A stretch of DNA of 64,000 nt from Pedobacter suwonensis (GCF_900111825.1 NZ_FOJM01000009.1:124001-188000), one strand, 5' to 3'. Counted from the first letter of the stretch, positions 36,683 through 46,433 are shown. The notes: generated from the letters alone by a model not told the origin. Numbers and translations: made by a program.

Positions 36683-37334
36683 TCTTTCGAATACACTCAG
36701 ATAACGATCACTGCATAAATTTGGGGCAAAGTTGATAGGTGTCACGCTGAGCGGAGTATAAGCGCCAAACAGATAGATTATAGTATTAATCCAAATATCC
36801 TTCGACTCCGCTACCATTGACGTTATTTTGTAATCATCTATTAATGAGCAGAATGCGGCATCATGCATTTCCGTATAGCTAGGCCATAGCACCGTATCAC
36901 CGTTCTACTTAAAACCGGCCTAATAAATTTTTCGGACTGCACTGTTCTAACCATAGCACTGGCTTTGAAAGAAAAATTTTCAGCCGGCATTTTTTGATAC
37001 TTTTTGATGCCAAAAAGTAAGAGCCCTTCGGCGGCGGTGAGCCGAGGCAAGAATTGTGCGAAGAAAAAAACGTCAATCATATTGATTTTTATATCATAAA
37101 TTATCCCTCAGGATGACATTACTACTTAGTAAGCTAAGGACGACCAATTTCTACTTAGTCTGGACAAATCTCAAAAGATATGTCACGCTGAGCGGAGTCG
37201 AAGCGCAATTGACAAATTTATTACAATTTGATATTTTTAATGATCTTTATATATTTATTAGATTTAAATATCCTTCTACTTCGATCAGGATGAATTACAC
37301 ACTATAAATAGTGGCTTCAAAGAGGAATAATTAA
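36683..37334. repeat. Gene-free gap with two MITE-like CTGAGCGGAGTC elements
   Basis: Element A (about 36739-36815) starts TGTCACGCTGAGCGGAGTATA and ends ATATCCTTCGACTCCGCTA. Element B (about 37180-37290) starts TGTCACGCTGAGCGGAGTCG and ends AAATATCCTTCTACTTCGAT. Each has partly complementary ends and an AT-rich middle. Between them, 36950-37080 has a second repeat-like piece with TTTTTGATACTTTTTGATGCC. A 79-codon minus-strand frame there has no supporting features. Confidence 0.6.
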
Positions 37335-37694
37335 ATGGAAACATACACCGTCTATATTTTAAAATGTGCAGATAACTCCTATTATACTGGGGTTACCAAC
37401 GATATAGATAGAAGATTTTATGAACACCAAAATGCTGTAAACCCAACTTGTTATACCGCCAGAAAAAGACCTGTAATCTTACTATTTTGCGAACACTTTG
37501 AAGACATTAACGAAGCAATAAGTTTTGAAAAACAAATTAAAGGCTGGACAAGAAAAAAGAAAGAGGCCATTATAAATGATAACTGGAACAAACTTAAAGA
37601 ATTAGCCGTTTGTAAAAACACTACTAGCCATACGAATTTTACAAAAAAACTGACTTCGCTCAGCCTAACATCCCAAAAAACAAACCAAAAATGA
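37335..37694 (+). CDS. GIY-YIG nuclease family protein
   Basis: 119 residues. The GIY-YIG core is METYTVYILKCADNSYYTGVTNDIDRRFYEHQ, with YTARKRPVILLFCEHF and the acidic FEKQIKGWTRKKKEAII. This is the single-domain URI-like form with no attached DNA-binding domain. Its biological role is not established; relatives are often mobile. Its TGA overlaps the ATG of the LytTR regulator (ATGA at 37691-37694), so translation of the two is probably coupled. Confidence 0.9.
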   Translation: METYTVYILKCADNSYYTGVTNDIDRRFYEHQNAVNPTCYTARKRPVILLFCEHFEDINEAISFEKQIKGWTRKKKEAIINDNWNKLKELAVCKNTTSHTNFTKKLTSLSLTSQKTNQK

Positions 37695-38365
37695 CTGCCA
37701 TTGCTATAGATGATGAACCGATTGCATTAGACATTATAAAATCGCATGCCTCAAAAGTTCCGTTTATTACTTTGCAGGAAACCTTTACAGATGCATTTGC
37801 GGCCATTACTTATCTCCAGCATAATAAGATTGACCTGATTTTTCTCGATATTAAAATGCCTGATATCAGCGGAATCGATTTTTTAAAGAGCCTGAGCAAA
37901 CCGCCCATGGTTGTTTTTACTACGGCCTATACCGAACATGCAGTACAAAGTTTTGAACTTGACGCGATTGATTACCTGCTCAAACCCTTTTCGCTTTCGC
38001 GATTTTTAAAAGCCTGTAATAAAGCACTCGAACTGCTCAACCTGCGAAGCGGAAAACAAGCGATAAAAGCCAGTCACATCTTTATAAAAGATGGCTATGA
38101 GCAGGTAAAAGTGGCCCTTGATGAAATTCTTTACATCGAAGCTTCGGGTAATTACACCCAGATACAGCTTAAAAGCAAGCTACTCAGCTCACGCATTACC
38201 ATTAACGACCTGGCTGATTTATTACCAAAAACAGACTTTATCCGCTGCCACCGGGCTTTTATTGTAGCAAAAAATAAAATATCCAAATTCGACCGCAGCC
38301 AAATTTGGATTGGAGAAAAAATTGTTCCTATTGGGGCCACTTATGGCGGAATACAACTCACCTAA
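37691..38365 (+). CDS. LytTR-family response regulator
   Basis: 224 residues. The receiver domain (about 1-115) has DDEP near residue 8, phospho-acceptor Asp53 in FLDIKMPD and the switch Lys in DYLLKPF. The LytTR DNA-binding domain (about 125-220) has DEILYIEASGNYTQIQLKSKLLSSRITINDLADLLPKTDFIRCHRAFIVAKNKI. It is the likely partner of the kinase at 35144-36682. Targets are unknown. Confidence 0.94.
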   Translation: MTAIAIDDEPIALDIIKSHASKVPFITLQETFTDAFAAITYLQHNKIDLIFLDIKMPDISGIDFLKSLSKPPMVVFTTAYTEHAVQSFELDAIDYLLKPFSLSRFLKACNKALELLNLRSGKQAIKASHIFIKDGYEQVKVALDEILYIEASGNYTQIQLKSKLLSSRITINDLADLLPKTDFIRCHRAFIVAKNKISKFDRSQIWIGEKIVPIGATYGGIQLT

Positions 38366-38674
38366 TATAATTTAAACTTCGCAGGTTCTCAAAACTGATA
38401 AGTATTGACTGGCGATATAAAATGCAGAACTCCCGTTAAATAAACCTGATAGCAGCGGAAAACCCGCAGGTGAGGCACGAACCAAGGCTTTGAAGCGGAT
38501 AGCAGGGCTATTACAACCCAAGTGCGCCCAACCCTGCTTTTCCAAAACATCTGCCGTTTAAACCATTGATACATCTAATGAGTATATTAGGTTTAACTTC
38601 CCATTTTCAAAACCTGTCGGACTTGTACTTCATAGGTTAGACCCTGAAATAAATTCAGGGTGACGGTCAAAATG
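38366..38674. repeat. Gap with a dispersed AAACCTGAT...GCGG element and a small hairpin
   Basis: About 38420-38560 carries TAAATAAACCTGATAGCAGCGG, then TTTGAAGCGGATAGCAGGGCT and AACCCTGCTTTTCC, a member of the family also seen at 30449-30976, 56318-56460 and 61700-61830. ACCCTGAA-ATAAA-TTCAGGGT (38641-38661) is a perfect hairpin. No gene is supported. Confidence 0.6.
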
Positions 38675-41600
38675 TTAAGGTTTTACACTTATCCGGATTC
38701 CAGCCGAATGGGTAGTAAACTCTGGCGCATACATGCTTTGTAAACTGGTAACCCCATTCGAAAAATTGCCGGCGTGGGTAACCCTTAACGGATATTCGAA
38801 AACATAGGTCCCTTTTGGCATGTAACTGATAAAGAAATTGGTTGATGCATCTTTTGTACTTTCATAATAACCCAGACCGTCCTGATATTTATAGCTGGAA
38901 ATTACATTAACAGGTTCAAAGCCCGAAGAACGCATATCTTTCAGATGGATGTATTCCATATCGCGATCACAATAAATTTCTATGCGCACCTTTAATAAAT
39001 CGCCGGGCATTAAAACATTTGTGGTAGCTAAGGGCGTCAGGATATCGCCTTTGGCACTGGCTTTTTGAATGAACAATTGTTTTTTGATTTTAACACCTGT
39101 GCTGGCAGATGTGATTTTATCCAGTTGCTCAAAATATTGCCAGTATAATGCACCCCAGGCAATGGTCTGGTTATTGTTTTTAACTGTAACACGGCCCATT
39201 TCCGGTTGAACATCCTCACCTGCAATGCTTATTTTCTGATAACCGGTCCCGGCCTCCTTTGTGGCATTGGCTTGTTGCAGCGATGCTAATTTCCGGCCAC
39301 CAATGGTAATTTCTGGTTCATTATTTTCAGCCAATAAATCGGCACCTCTCATTAACAGCGCATAACAGGCTGCAGCAGTGGCTTTAGTCGTTTTCCAATC
39401 GTTGGTTTGTTTGTTTTTGAGCAGCCAAATCTTCATTTCCTCTACAGCCTTTGTATCGTTGGCAACTTCATCGAAAGCTTCAATCAATAAAGCCTGCGTT
39501 TCAACCGGACTTTGGTACCACCACCAACCTGCTTTATTGGTAGCCCAGTACATCCCCATTTCATCATTTTGTTGTGCGGTTTGCCTTAACAGCGTAATTA
39601 TTTTTTTTGCTTCTATACTATGGCCGTTTCTGTTGAGCACCAATGCTGCTTGCGCCAATTGATAGGTATCGAAAGTTTTCCAGTTGGATGCCAGTTTTTT
39701 GAGGTAAAAATCTTTGGCCTTTAAAAAATCGGCACCGGTATTTTTCTGACCGGTATAACTTCTGGCAAACAGGTAGTGCAGCGGCAGGTAGGCAAATTGT
39801 TTTCCCTTCAGTTCCTCTTTATAATCCTTAACAAGTGCCGCATCCAAATAAATAATGGCTTTGTTGAGCATGGCATTAAATTTTGGATAAGCCTTTTCAT
39901 CAACCATTTTCAGTTTTTTTAACTGCCCCATGCCCAAAACAATATGCTGTGTAATATAACGATCTTCTCGCATACCACTAAACCATGGGAAAGCCCCATT
40001 GCTGAACTGCATTTTTTCCAGCTTATCGAAATTGTTTTTCAGTTCATAAGTCATTCTATTTAAATCGAAAAGCACTGCTAAACGCTTCTTACGTTCCGTT
40101 TCGTTATCGGCATTGCGCACCCAAGGCGTTTCTTCCAATAAAATTGATTTCAATTCCTGGTTTTTCTCCAGGCTGGACAACAATGCTTCGCCGTTATTGG
40201 TGTTTTTCCATTGCTCAAAAACCGTTTTAATTTTTGGTGTCGAATTGATGATGCCCGTTGCGAAACTATTGGCATAAAAGCGGCTAAAAGTTTGCTCGGC
40301 ACATTCGTAAGGATATTCCATCAGGTAAGGTAGGGCCTGCACCGCATACCAAACCGGGTTTGAAGTAAACTCAAAAGTTAGGCCTTGGTTACGCATGGTT
40401 TTAGAACTGCCCGATTTTTCGAGTTTTTCAAAATCAAATGTTTTGGTGGTATTACCACGTACATTTATAGGCATACTTTCAGTAACCAGCATGGCATTGG
40501 CCAAAACCGGAATGGTATTTTCTTCACCATCACTGAACTTGCCACTTTGGGCCAAAACTTTATAGGTAATGGCATTAATGCCCGATGGGATAATTAAGGT
40601 CCACTTTAAAACGGTATTGCCCTCGTTATCTACTTCAAAAGTTTTATCAGATTGTTCATTTGCTTCAAAAATTTGGATCTGTTTTCCTGTCAAAGCATCT
40701 GTAAGTGCTAAACTGGCATTGCCCGCAAGTTTTTTACCGGCTAAGTTATTCAGTTTGGCACTTAATAAAATGGTATCACCTTCCCTAAAAAAGCGCGGTG
40801 CGTTTACACTTATGGCCAATTGTTTTTGTGTAACCAGTTCATTGGTAATGGAGGCTGTTTTTAAATCTTTGGTGTGTGCAAAACCCATCATTTTATAGCG
40901 GGTTAAACTTTGCGGTATGGTAAATTCAATCTTGATTTCACCTTTGGCATCAGTCAACAACTGAGGATAAAAAAATGCAAGTTCGTTGAAGTTGGTTCGG
41001 GCGGCAATATTTGTATTTTTGATAACAGGCTTGCCATCTACGATTTCTAAACCTGTTTTAGGGTCGTAATGGTTAATACTTGCGAAATCGTATGTACCAG
41101 TATCATCTACTGCAACTGCTTTCCCCTTTAATTTTTCAACGGTTGGTGGTTCAACACTTAGTCCAGCTAACTTCCCCTGTAAGGTCGACACTCCCCGAAT
41201 CTGAACGGCTGCTGCCGTCGTGTTCTGCTTTTTTTGCGCCGCATAACCCACAACCACTACCTCATTCAAAGCCTGTCCATCCTCCTTCAAATTTACATCA
41301 ATCCGTTTTTTATTACCTATTTTTATAGCGTAACGCTTAAAGCCGATAAAAGAGAAGTTCAGTGTCTCTCCAGCTTTGGCATCGATCGTATAAATACCAA
41401 AAACATTGGTTGTGGTTACTTTTTTACCTATACTAACCTGCACGCCCGGCAGTATTTCACCCTGACTATCGAACACCACCCCATAAATTAATTTACCGTT
41501 TTCTAATTCCGCCAGCTTTTTTACCGCTTCGGGAGACAAGCCTTTTCGTTTAGCCCTTTGTAAATTACTGATGTAGTTCCGGTAGCCATAATTGTATCCG

Positions 41601-44600
41601 CCATAATAGTTATACCCAAACAGGTTAAGATTTTCATAGCTCCGGGTAATTAAGCTATAATTTTTTTCCTGCCTTAAAAACCATAGGTAGCCTGGGTTAG
41701 CCACATTGTTTACATTGAAATTCCAGTTATAAAAACTATAATTAAAGCCGGTTTGCAGATTCGTGTTCCAGTCCATTTGCCTAAGGTCTTCTAAACTTGC
41801 ATCGTAAAGTGTGGCTACCATTTCGGCCATTTGTTTTTCTCCCATGTTATTACTGATCTGCAGTTTCCAGCTTTCCTTTTCGCCTGGCTGTAATTTATTT
41901 CGAAAGGTCAAAAAACGGACGTTCAGTTCTTTCTTTGGATCAACAATTTGAACCAGCTGCATGGAGTTATAAAGGGTCCCCTGATGTACCATCGTAAACT
42001 GTACGGCAAAACCATCTTCAGCATTAACTTTTGGTTGTATTTTAACAATGGTCTGTTTTGGCGATAAATTAATCCACACTTTTTCGGCTATGCTATCGCG
42101 ATAATAAACTTCGTAATAAGCCTTGCTGTTTTCTGTTAAACCGGCCAAACGGAAAATGGCACTTTCATTGGGTTTGATCACCGTAACCTCCGGTGTAACC
42201 CATTCGATGTTTGATTGTATTACAGCTGGCATATCATGATAAACGACAAGATATCTATCTAGTTTAACCGTATCATTTTGTCCGTTTACTGCCGTTAAAC
42301 TTATTTTATAATAACCTGGCTTCAGGTCTTTCTGGCTGAAACTCAAATTTCCGGTTCCATTTTTGGCACTGAGGTATTGTGTAAATTCTACTGATTTTAC
42401 CGGCCATTTGGTTACTTCAAGTTCATTATTATAATCATCATCAGGGAAGTTTTTAATAAAATTTTCCTTGCTCATAGCATAGTTTTCGGCATAAAACGGA
42501 CTTTTGTTCATCAACCTGGATGGTGCCTGGAGTAAACTCCATTCTGCTTTCACATCAGCTTTAATGGCCTGATGATTTAAATTGGTAACCGAAAAAGAGA
42601 GGCTATCTGCTTTATTGCTCAAATACACCACTTGTGCTGTACTGATGTTAAGCATAATGTCTTTCTTCCCTACAGTAAGGTTGATCGTCTTTGAACGGGT
42701 TTCCCCATTTAAATCGGTTATATCGGCTACGATTTCGTAGACATAATTTTTACTGGTATCCGTAGCATTTGCAAAAAAGGTAATCTCAAATTTACCGTCC
42801 GCTTTCGTATTTGTTTTACCAATGGCTACCTGTTTTCTTGCAACATTTATCCCCGAACCATAAACTGTACTCGGTTGCCCATAGCTAAGTCTGTAATCAT
42901 ACATCAGGTTTCTAAAAACTTTATAAGCCACCTTCGCGTTGCTTACCGAATAGCCCGAAAATGAACTGGCTTTACCCTCAACTCTGATGCTATCGTTCAA
43001 TTTATAATGTTTGTTGGGTTTATCAAATACTACTTCAAAAGTAGGACGCTTATACTCTTCAACCTGTACAGCAATGCGGCCATAATCGGTTTCAATTTCC
43101 ATGCTCCCGTTTAATATGCCCATCGGGATGGTAAAAGAGCCCTGGAATGTGCCATAATCATTACTCATCAGTTTCGTCGTGGTAATCTCTTTTCCATTGG
43201 CATCATTAAAAGAAACATCAACATCTTTATTTATTTGGATTTTATTTTCTCCGTTCAGGATTTTTAAACACAATCCTTTATAATAAACGGTTTGCCCGGG
43301 GCGGTAAATAGGCCTATCGGTGAAAAGAATCACCCGTTCATCATCTTCATCATCCCGGTAGCCGTTATAGTTGTTGATGTATAATTTCAATTCATCTTTT
43401 CCGAGCGTAACTACCGCGTAAGCCATATTTCTGTCGGTTTCATATGTACTGGCATAACCTTTATCATTGGTTGTAATTAAGGCGCCATCAATAAACTTCC
43501 GGGTATTATAATCATATCTCCGTTGCTGAATCTTTACGTTTTTTAACGGTGTACCATTGTTCAGCTGACTGACAAAAAATTCGTGTTTTTCGATATTACG
43601 CCTATTAATCACTGCCATAGCCGTAACCTTGAAATTGATGTTGCTATAAACGGTATCGTTCTGGTTGCGGTTAATGGTTTGTGCAATTAAAGTATAACTG
43701 CCAAAAGGCAATCCCTCCATTTTATCTACTAAACTGTGGGTTTGATAATCGTTAGTCCGGGGGACAGCTATTATCCAATGCCTCAAAGCTTTATTATTTT
43801 TCAAAAAAGCTAAGAAACCGGCTTTATTGTTAAACTGTTCATATTCATTTTTAAATTCGGGCGAATGGTATAGCCTCAGCTGTACACTATCAGTGTTTTT
43901 ATATGATAAATATAATTGGCCTGGCCGATCGGGCTGTATAAATTCTTTTACCTGAACCGATAAACTACTGCTTTTAATATCTTCAATTAAATTTCTGGCG
44001 TTCTCAGCCCCAATGCTCTTTGGAAAGGTATTTACCGCTTTTTCGGCCAAAGCAACCGCCGTAATCAGGTTCTGCTTATTGGTATCAATAGGTAACTGTG
44101 CATTTTTATGTAAAACGGCCTGCTCAAACAAAATATCAGCAAAAACCTCGCTTTTAATACTTTGCTCAGCCAACCGGCTTAAGGCATTATTATATAATTC
44201 CTGACCGTCGCCAACAAAATGCTGGTATACAAATTTTAACCGTTTTAAATCCACATCTGCCAGTGCTGAAAAATTATTACTTTTCTGATGAAATGCGATC
44301 AGGTTTTTAAACAGCTGCAAAGCCTGCGTTTTAAAAGAGGTACTATCGATAGGTATTTCAGTAGTTAAGAATACCTGTCTGCTTCCCAACCAATCAACAT
44401 TGCTCATATCAATTGATTCATCATCATGTAGTGTGAGGCCTATTTGAGTGTTGCTGAAAACATCAATGGCACGGTGGGCCAGCAGATCGTATATTGTAGG
44501 CCTGAAGCTTCTGTATGTTTTATCGCCGACCAAAACGGCATCTAAAGTATCTACTTTTGTCTGTTGTAAAATCTGGCTGTCTTTTAAAGATAAAAGGTAA

Positions 44601-45067
44601 TATTTTACGGTTTCATCATTCAGTTTTTTGATGTCCCAGGTTTTAATATCCTCTCCAATATCACCCTGTACCCGCGTACGCTCATTAATCTGCCAACGGT
44701 TTTGTTTAAGATAGTTCCAATAGGTTTCTGCTAAAAGTGATTGTAAAATGCTTTTAGCAGGCTGTTTGGCATTGCCAATATCTTTACGCAAATCCATCAA
44801 AATTTTATCAAAGGCATTTTCTTCCAGGTAACTTTGAAACATCATCCGATAAATAACTGATTTAATAAGCAAAGGCATATTGTCCGTTTGCCTGGCCTGC
44901 TTATATATCTTGTCAATCAATGCAAGCGCATCTTTAGGTTTCGCCTGGGTTGCAATGGAATCTACCCTGTAAAAATCGATCAGCGTAAATTTATGCTGTG
45001 CAGAAACATTAAAGGAAAACAAAAGGATAAAAAGAAATAATGTGGAGATACGTAATAATATTTTCAT
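38675..45067 (-). CDS. Giant alpha-2-macroglobulin-like protein with an inserted SusC-type segment
   Basis: 2130 residues with a signal peptide (MKILLRISTLFLFILLFSFNVSA) and no lipobox. The first 350 residues are helical. An MG2 domain begins near 575 (FTDRPIYRPGQTVYYKG). At about 1190-1310 lies GVVFDSQGEILPGVQVSIGKK, NFSFIGFKRYAIKIG and then LNEVVVVGYAAQKKQ, the CarboxypepD_reg and plug signature of SusC/RagA TonB receptors. The A2M region follows (FAFFYPQLLTDAKGEIKIEFTIP type), with the thioester motif YECAEQ (Cys1589) and the alpha-helical thioester domain. The C-terminal domain ends PEFTTHSAGIRISVKP. A2M proteins trap proteases through the thioester. No PBP1C gene, the common partner, is nearby. 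Confidence 0.9.
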   Translation of the reverse strand: MKILLRISTLFLFILLFSFNVSAQHKFTLIDFYRVDSIATQAKPKDALALIDKIYKQARQTDNMPLLIKSVIYRMMFQSYLEENAFDKILMDLRKDIGNAKQPAKSILQSLLAETYWNYLKQNRWQINERTRVQGDIGEDIKTWDIKKLNDETVKYYLLSLKDSQILQQTKVDTLDAVLVGDKTYRSFRPTIYDLLAHRAIDVFSNTQIGLTLHDDESIDMSNVDWLGSRQVFLTTEIPIDSTSFKTQALQLFKNLIAFHQKSNNFSALADVDLKRLKFVYQHFVGDGQELYNNALSRLAEQSIKSEVFADILFEQAVLHKNAQLPIDTNKQNLITAVALAEKAVNTFPKSIGAENARNLIEDIKSSSLSVQVKEFIQPDRPGQLYLSYKNTDSVQLRLYHSPEFKNEYEQFNNKAGFLAFLKNNKALRHWIIAVPRTNDYQTHSLVDKMEGLPFGSYTLIAQTINRNQNDTVYSNINFKVTAMAVINRRNIEKHEFFVSQLNNGTPLKNVKIQQRRYDYNTRKFIDGALITTNDKGYASTYETDRNMAYAVVTLGKDELKLYINNYNGYRDDEDDERVILFTDRPIYRPGQTVYYKGLCLKILNGENKIQINKDVDVSFNDANGKEITTTKLMSNDYGTFQGSFTIPMGILNGSMEIETDYGRIAVQVEEYKRPTFEVVFDKPNKHYKLNDSIRVEGKASSFSGYSVSNAKVAYKVFRNLMYDYRLSYGQPSTVYGSGINVARKQVAIGKTNTKADGKFEITFFANATDTSKNYVYEIVADITDLNGETRSKTINLTVGKKDIMLNISTAQVVYLSNKADSLSFSVTNLNHQAIKADVKAEWSLLQAPSRLMNKSPFYAENYAMSKENFIKNFPDDDYNNELEVTKWPVKSVEFTQYLSAKNGTGNLSFSQKDLKPGYYKISLTAVNGQNDTVKLDRYLVVYHDMPAVIQSNIEWVTPEVTVIKPNESAIFRLAGLTENSKAYYEVYYRDSIAEKVWINLSPKQTIVKIQPKVNAEDGFAVQFTMVHQGTLYNSMQLVQIVDPKKELNVRFLTFRNKLQPGEKESWKLQISNNMGEKQMAEMVATLYDASLEDLRQMDWNTNLQTGFNYSFYNWNFNVNNVANPGYLWFLRQEKNYSLITRSYENLNLFGYNYYGGYNYGYRNYISNLQRAKRKGLSPEAVKKLAELENGKLIYGVVFDSQGEILPGVQVSIGKKVTTTNVFGIYTIDAKAGETLNFSFIGFKRYAIKIGNKKRIDVNLKEDGQALNEVVVVGYAAQKKQNTTAAAVQIRGVSTLQGKLAGLSVEPPTVEKLKGKAVAVDDTGTYDFASINHYDPKTGLEIVDGKPVIKNTNIAARTNFNELAFFYPQLLTDAKGEIKIEFTIPQSLTRYKMMGFAHTKDLKTASITNELVTQKQLAISVNAPRFFREGDTILLSAKLNNLAGKKLAGNASLALTDALTGKQIQIFEANEQSDKTFEVDNEGNTVLKWTLIIPSGINAITYKVLAQSGKFSDGEENTIPVLANAMLVTESMPINVRGNTTKTFDFEKLEKSGSSKTMRNQGLTFEFTSNPVWYAVQALPYLMEYPYECAEQTFSRFYANSFATGIINSTPKIKTVFEQWKNTNNGEALLSSLEKNQELKSILLEETPWVRNADNETERKKRLAVLFDLNRMTYELKNNFDKLEKMQFSNGAFPWFSGMREDRYITQHIVLGMGQLKKLKMVDEKAYPKFNAMLNKAIIYLDAALVKDYKEELKGKQFAYLPLHYLFARSYTGQKNTGADFLKAKDFYLKKLASNWKTFDTYQLAQAALVLNRNGHSIEAKKIITLLRQTAQQNDEMGMYWATNKAGWWWYQSPVETQALLIEAFDEVANDTKAVEEMKIWLLKNKQTNDWKTTKATAAACYALLMRGADLLAENNEPEITIGGRKLASLQQANATKEAGTGYQKISIAGEDVQPEMGRVTVKNNNQTIAWGALYWQYFEQLDKITSASTGVKIKKQLFIQKASAKGDILTPLATTNVLMPGDLLKVRIEIYCDRDMEYIHLKDMRSSGFEPVNVISSYKYQDGLGYYESTKDASTNFFISYMPKGTYVFEYPLRVTHAGNFSNGVTSLQSMYAPEFTTHSAGIRISVKP

Positions 45068-45198
45068 AAGTATGGATTGCGTTTTTAATATTGATGGAAT
45101 GAAGGCTTAAATTCCATAAGCAATTTAGATTTTATCTGATTTTTATACGAATCTAAGTGTTGATGAACCAAATGTTACAAGCCACAAACATTAAGGTT

Positions 45199-45228
45199 TT
45201 TAACATTCAATGCATAACATTATCTTTG
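45199..45228 (+). promoter_or_regulatory. Probable promoter of ribH with a very short leader
   Basis: TATCTTTG (45221-45228) matches the -7 box and a T-rich TTTT lies about 19 bp upstream. The start codon (45233) begins only 4 bp after the box, so the transcript would be almost leaderless. Confidence 0.45.
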
Positions 45229-45232
45229 CTTG

Positions 45233-45724
45233 ATGTCAACACAATTAAAAAATCTATCTGATTTCTCTCACACTACGGTTCCTAGTGGTGAAAATTATAA
45301 ATTCGGAATTATTGTAGCCGAGTGGAATGCCGAAATTACGGGTGCATTATACAACGGCGCATTGAAAACCCTGCTGGCAAATGGCGTTGCTGAAGAAAAT
45401 ATAATTTCTTTACCCGTACCGGGCAGTTTTGAATTAACGAGCGGCGCAGAAATTTTATTGAGCAAAAGAAGCGATATAGATGCCGTAATCTGCCTGGGTT
45501 GCGTCATCCAAGGAGACACGAAACATTTCGATTTTATTTGCGATGCGGTAGCACAAGGAATAACCAACGTTGGTATTAAATATAGTAAACCGGTTATTTT
45601 TGGCGTTTTAACGACCAACAACCTGGAGCAGGCTCAAGACCGTGCAGGCGGCAAACACGGTAACAAAGGCGATGAAGCTGCAATTACCGCTATTAAAATG
45701 GCTGATTTTTCTGCGCAAATTTAA
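45233..45724 (+). CDS. ribH: 6,7-dimethyl-8-ribityllumazine synthase
   Basis: 163 residues from the ATG at 45233 (an adjacent TTG is ignored). [65 protein letters not shown] and the final [18 protein letters not shown] are the family motifs. It catalyses the penultimate riboflavin step. No other rib genes are nearby. It is transcribed away from the macroglobulin gene. Confidence 0.96.
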   Translation: MSTQLKNLSDFSHTTVPSGENYKFGIIVAEWNAEITGALYNGALKTLLANGVAEENIISLPVPGSFELTSGAEILLSKRSDIDAVICLGCVIQGDTKHFDFICDAVAQGITNVGIKYSKPVIFGVLTTNNLEQAQDRAGGKHGNKGDEAAITAIKMADFSAQI

Positions 45725-45837
45725 ACTTGTCTTTTAATAATTATTTGTAACTTAGGCGTTTAAAATTTATCAGATCAGATGATGCCATCAGGACCAGTTC
45801 GTGATCGCTTCATTACCATTGAAACAAAATTAAACAG

Positions 45838-45960
45838 ATGAAAAAAGTAGCCATCTTATTATTGGCGGTGTTCTGCACCATTACCATTTTAGAATCTTGT
45901 TCTTCTAAACTTTGCCCGGCCTATGGATCTTATCCTGAAGGAAGACGCAGAAGAAACTAA
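45838..45960 (+). CDS. 40-residue small lipoprotein
   Basis: From the ATG at 45838 to the TAA at 45958-45960: MKKVAILLLAVFCTITILES then CSSKLCPAYGSYPEGRRRRN. The lipoprotein signal ends at ESC (Cys21). The mature part has 20 residues, with a second Cys and a basic RRRR tail. Very short lipoproteins of this form are frequent in Sphingobacteriaceae. It lies 88 bp upstream of ytxJ and may share its transcript. The function is unknown. Confidence 0.6.
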   Translation: MKKVAILLLAVFCTITILESCSSKLCPAYGSYPEGRRRRN

Positions 45961-46048
45961 CCCAACTATTTCTAATCTTCATATTCAGGTCATTTGCAGA
46001 ACTTTATTAAGCTGCAATTGTTATTCTGTAAATCATATCATAAATATC

Positions 46049-46381
46049 ATGACTTGGGTTAACTTAACTTCAATGGAGCAGCTTGACGAGATCAAGAATG
46101 CAAGCGGTTTTAGTCTTATTTTTAAACACAGCACACGTTGTTCAATTAGTTTAATGGCTAAAAAGAATTTCGAATTTGACTGGGATGTTATTCCGTCGGA
46201 AACAAAACTTTATTTTTTAGATTTAATCAGCTATCGCGATATTTCTAACCAGATTGCAGAAGTATTTCAGGTAGCACATCAATCACCGCAGATTTTATTG
46301 ATTAAAAATGGTGATTGTGTATTAGAAGCATCGCATAGCGATATTTCTGCTGATGAAGTTGCAGAAGTGATCGCGGCATAA
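46049..46381 (+). CDS. ytxJ: Bacillithiol system redox-active protein YtxJ
   Basis: 110 residues from MTWVNLTSMEQLDEIKN (ATG at 46049). The longer frame reads through the small lipoprotein gene and is not family-like. The thioredoxin-fold signature is FSLIFKHSTRCSISLMAKKNFE with one Cys, then YFLDLISYRDISNQIAEVFQVAHQSPQILLIKNGDCVLEASHSDI. YtxJ acts as a monothiol bacilliredoxin-like protein, so its presence suggests that the organism makes bacillithiol. Biosynthesis genes are not in the window. Confidence 0.9.
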   Translation: MTWVNLTSMEQLDEIKNASGFSLIFKHSTRCSISLMAKKNFEFDWDVIPSETKLYFLDLISYRDISNQIAEVFQVAHQSPQILLIKNGDCVLEASHSDISADEVAEVIAA

Positions 46382-46400
46382 CGATAGAAAAATTCAGACA

Positions 46401-46433
46401 AAGGGTATTCAAGCAATTGGATACCTTTTTTTT
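46401..46433 (+). terminator. Intrinsic terminator of ytxJ
   Basis: GGTAT (46404-46408) and ATACC (46421-46425), with further weak pairing in the loop, are followed by eight T residues. Confidence 0.7.

Noticed and set aside
36841..37080. 79-codon minus-strand frame in the kinase-nuclease gap
   Set aside because: Its sequence is a translation of repeat DNA (TTTTTGATACTTTTTGATGCC and flanks). No protein features are seen.
38675..45067. TonB-dependent receptor
   Set aside because: Although the plug-like signature is present, there is no beta-barrel. The CAEQ thioester and MG domains make it an A2M-type protein.
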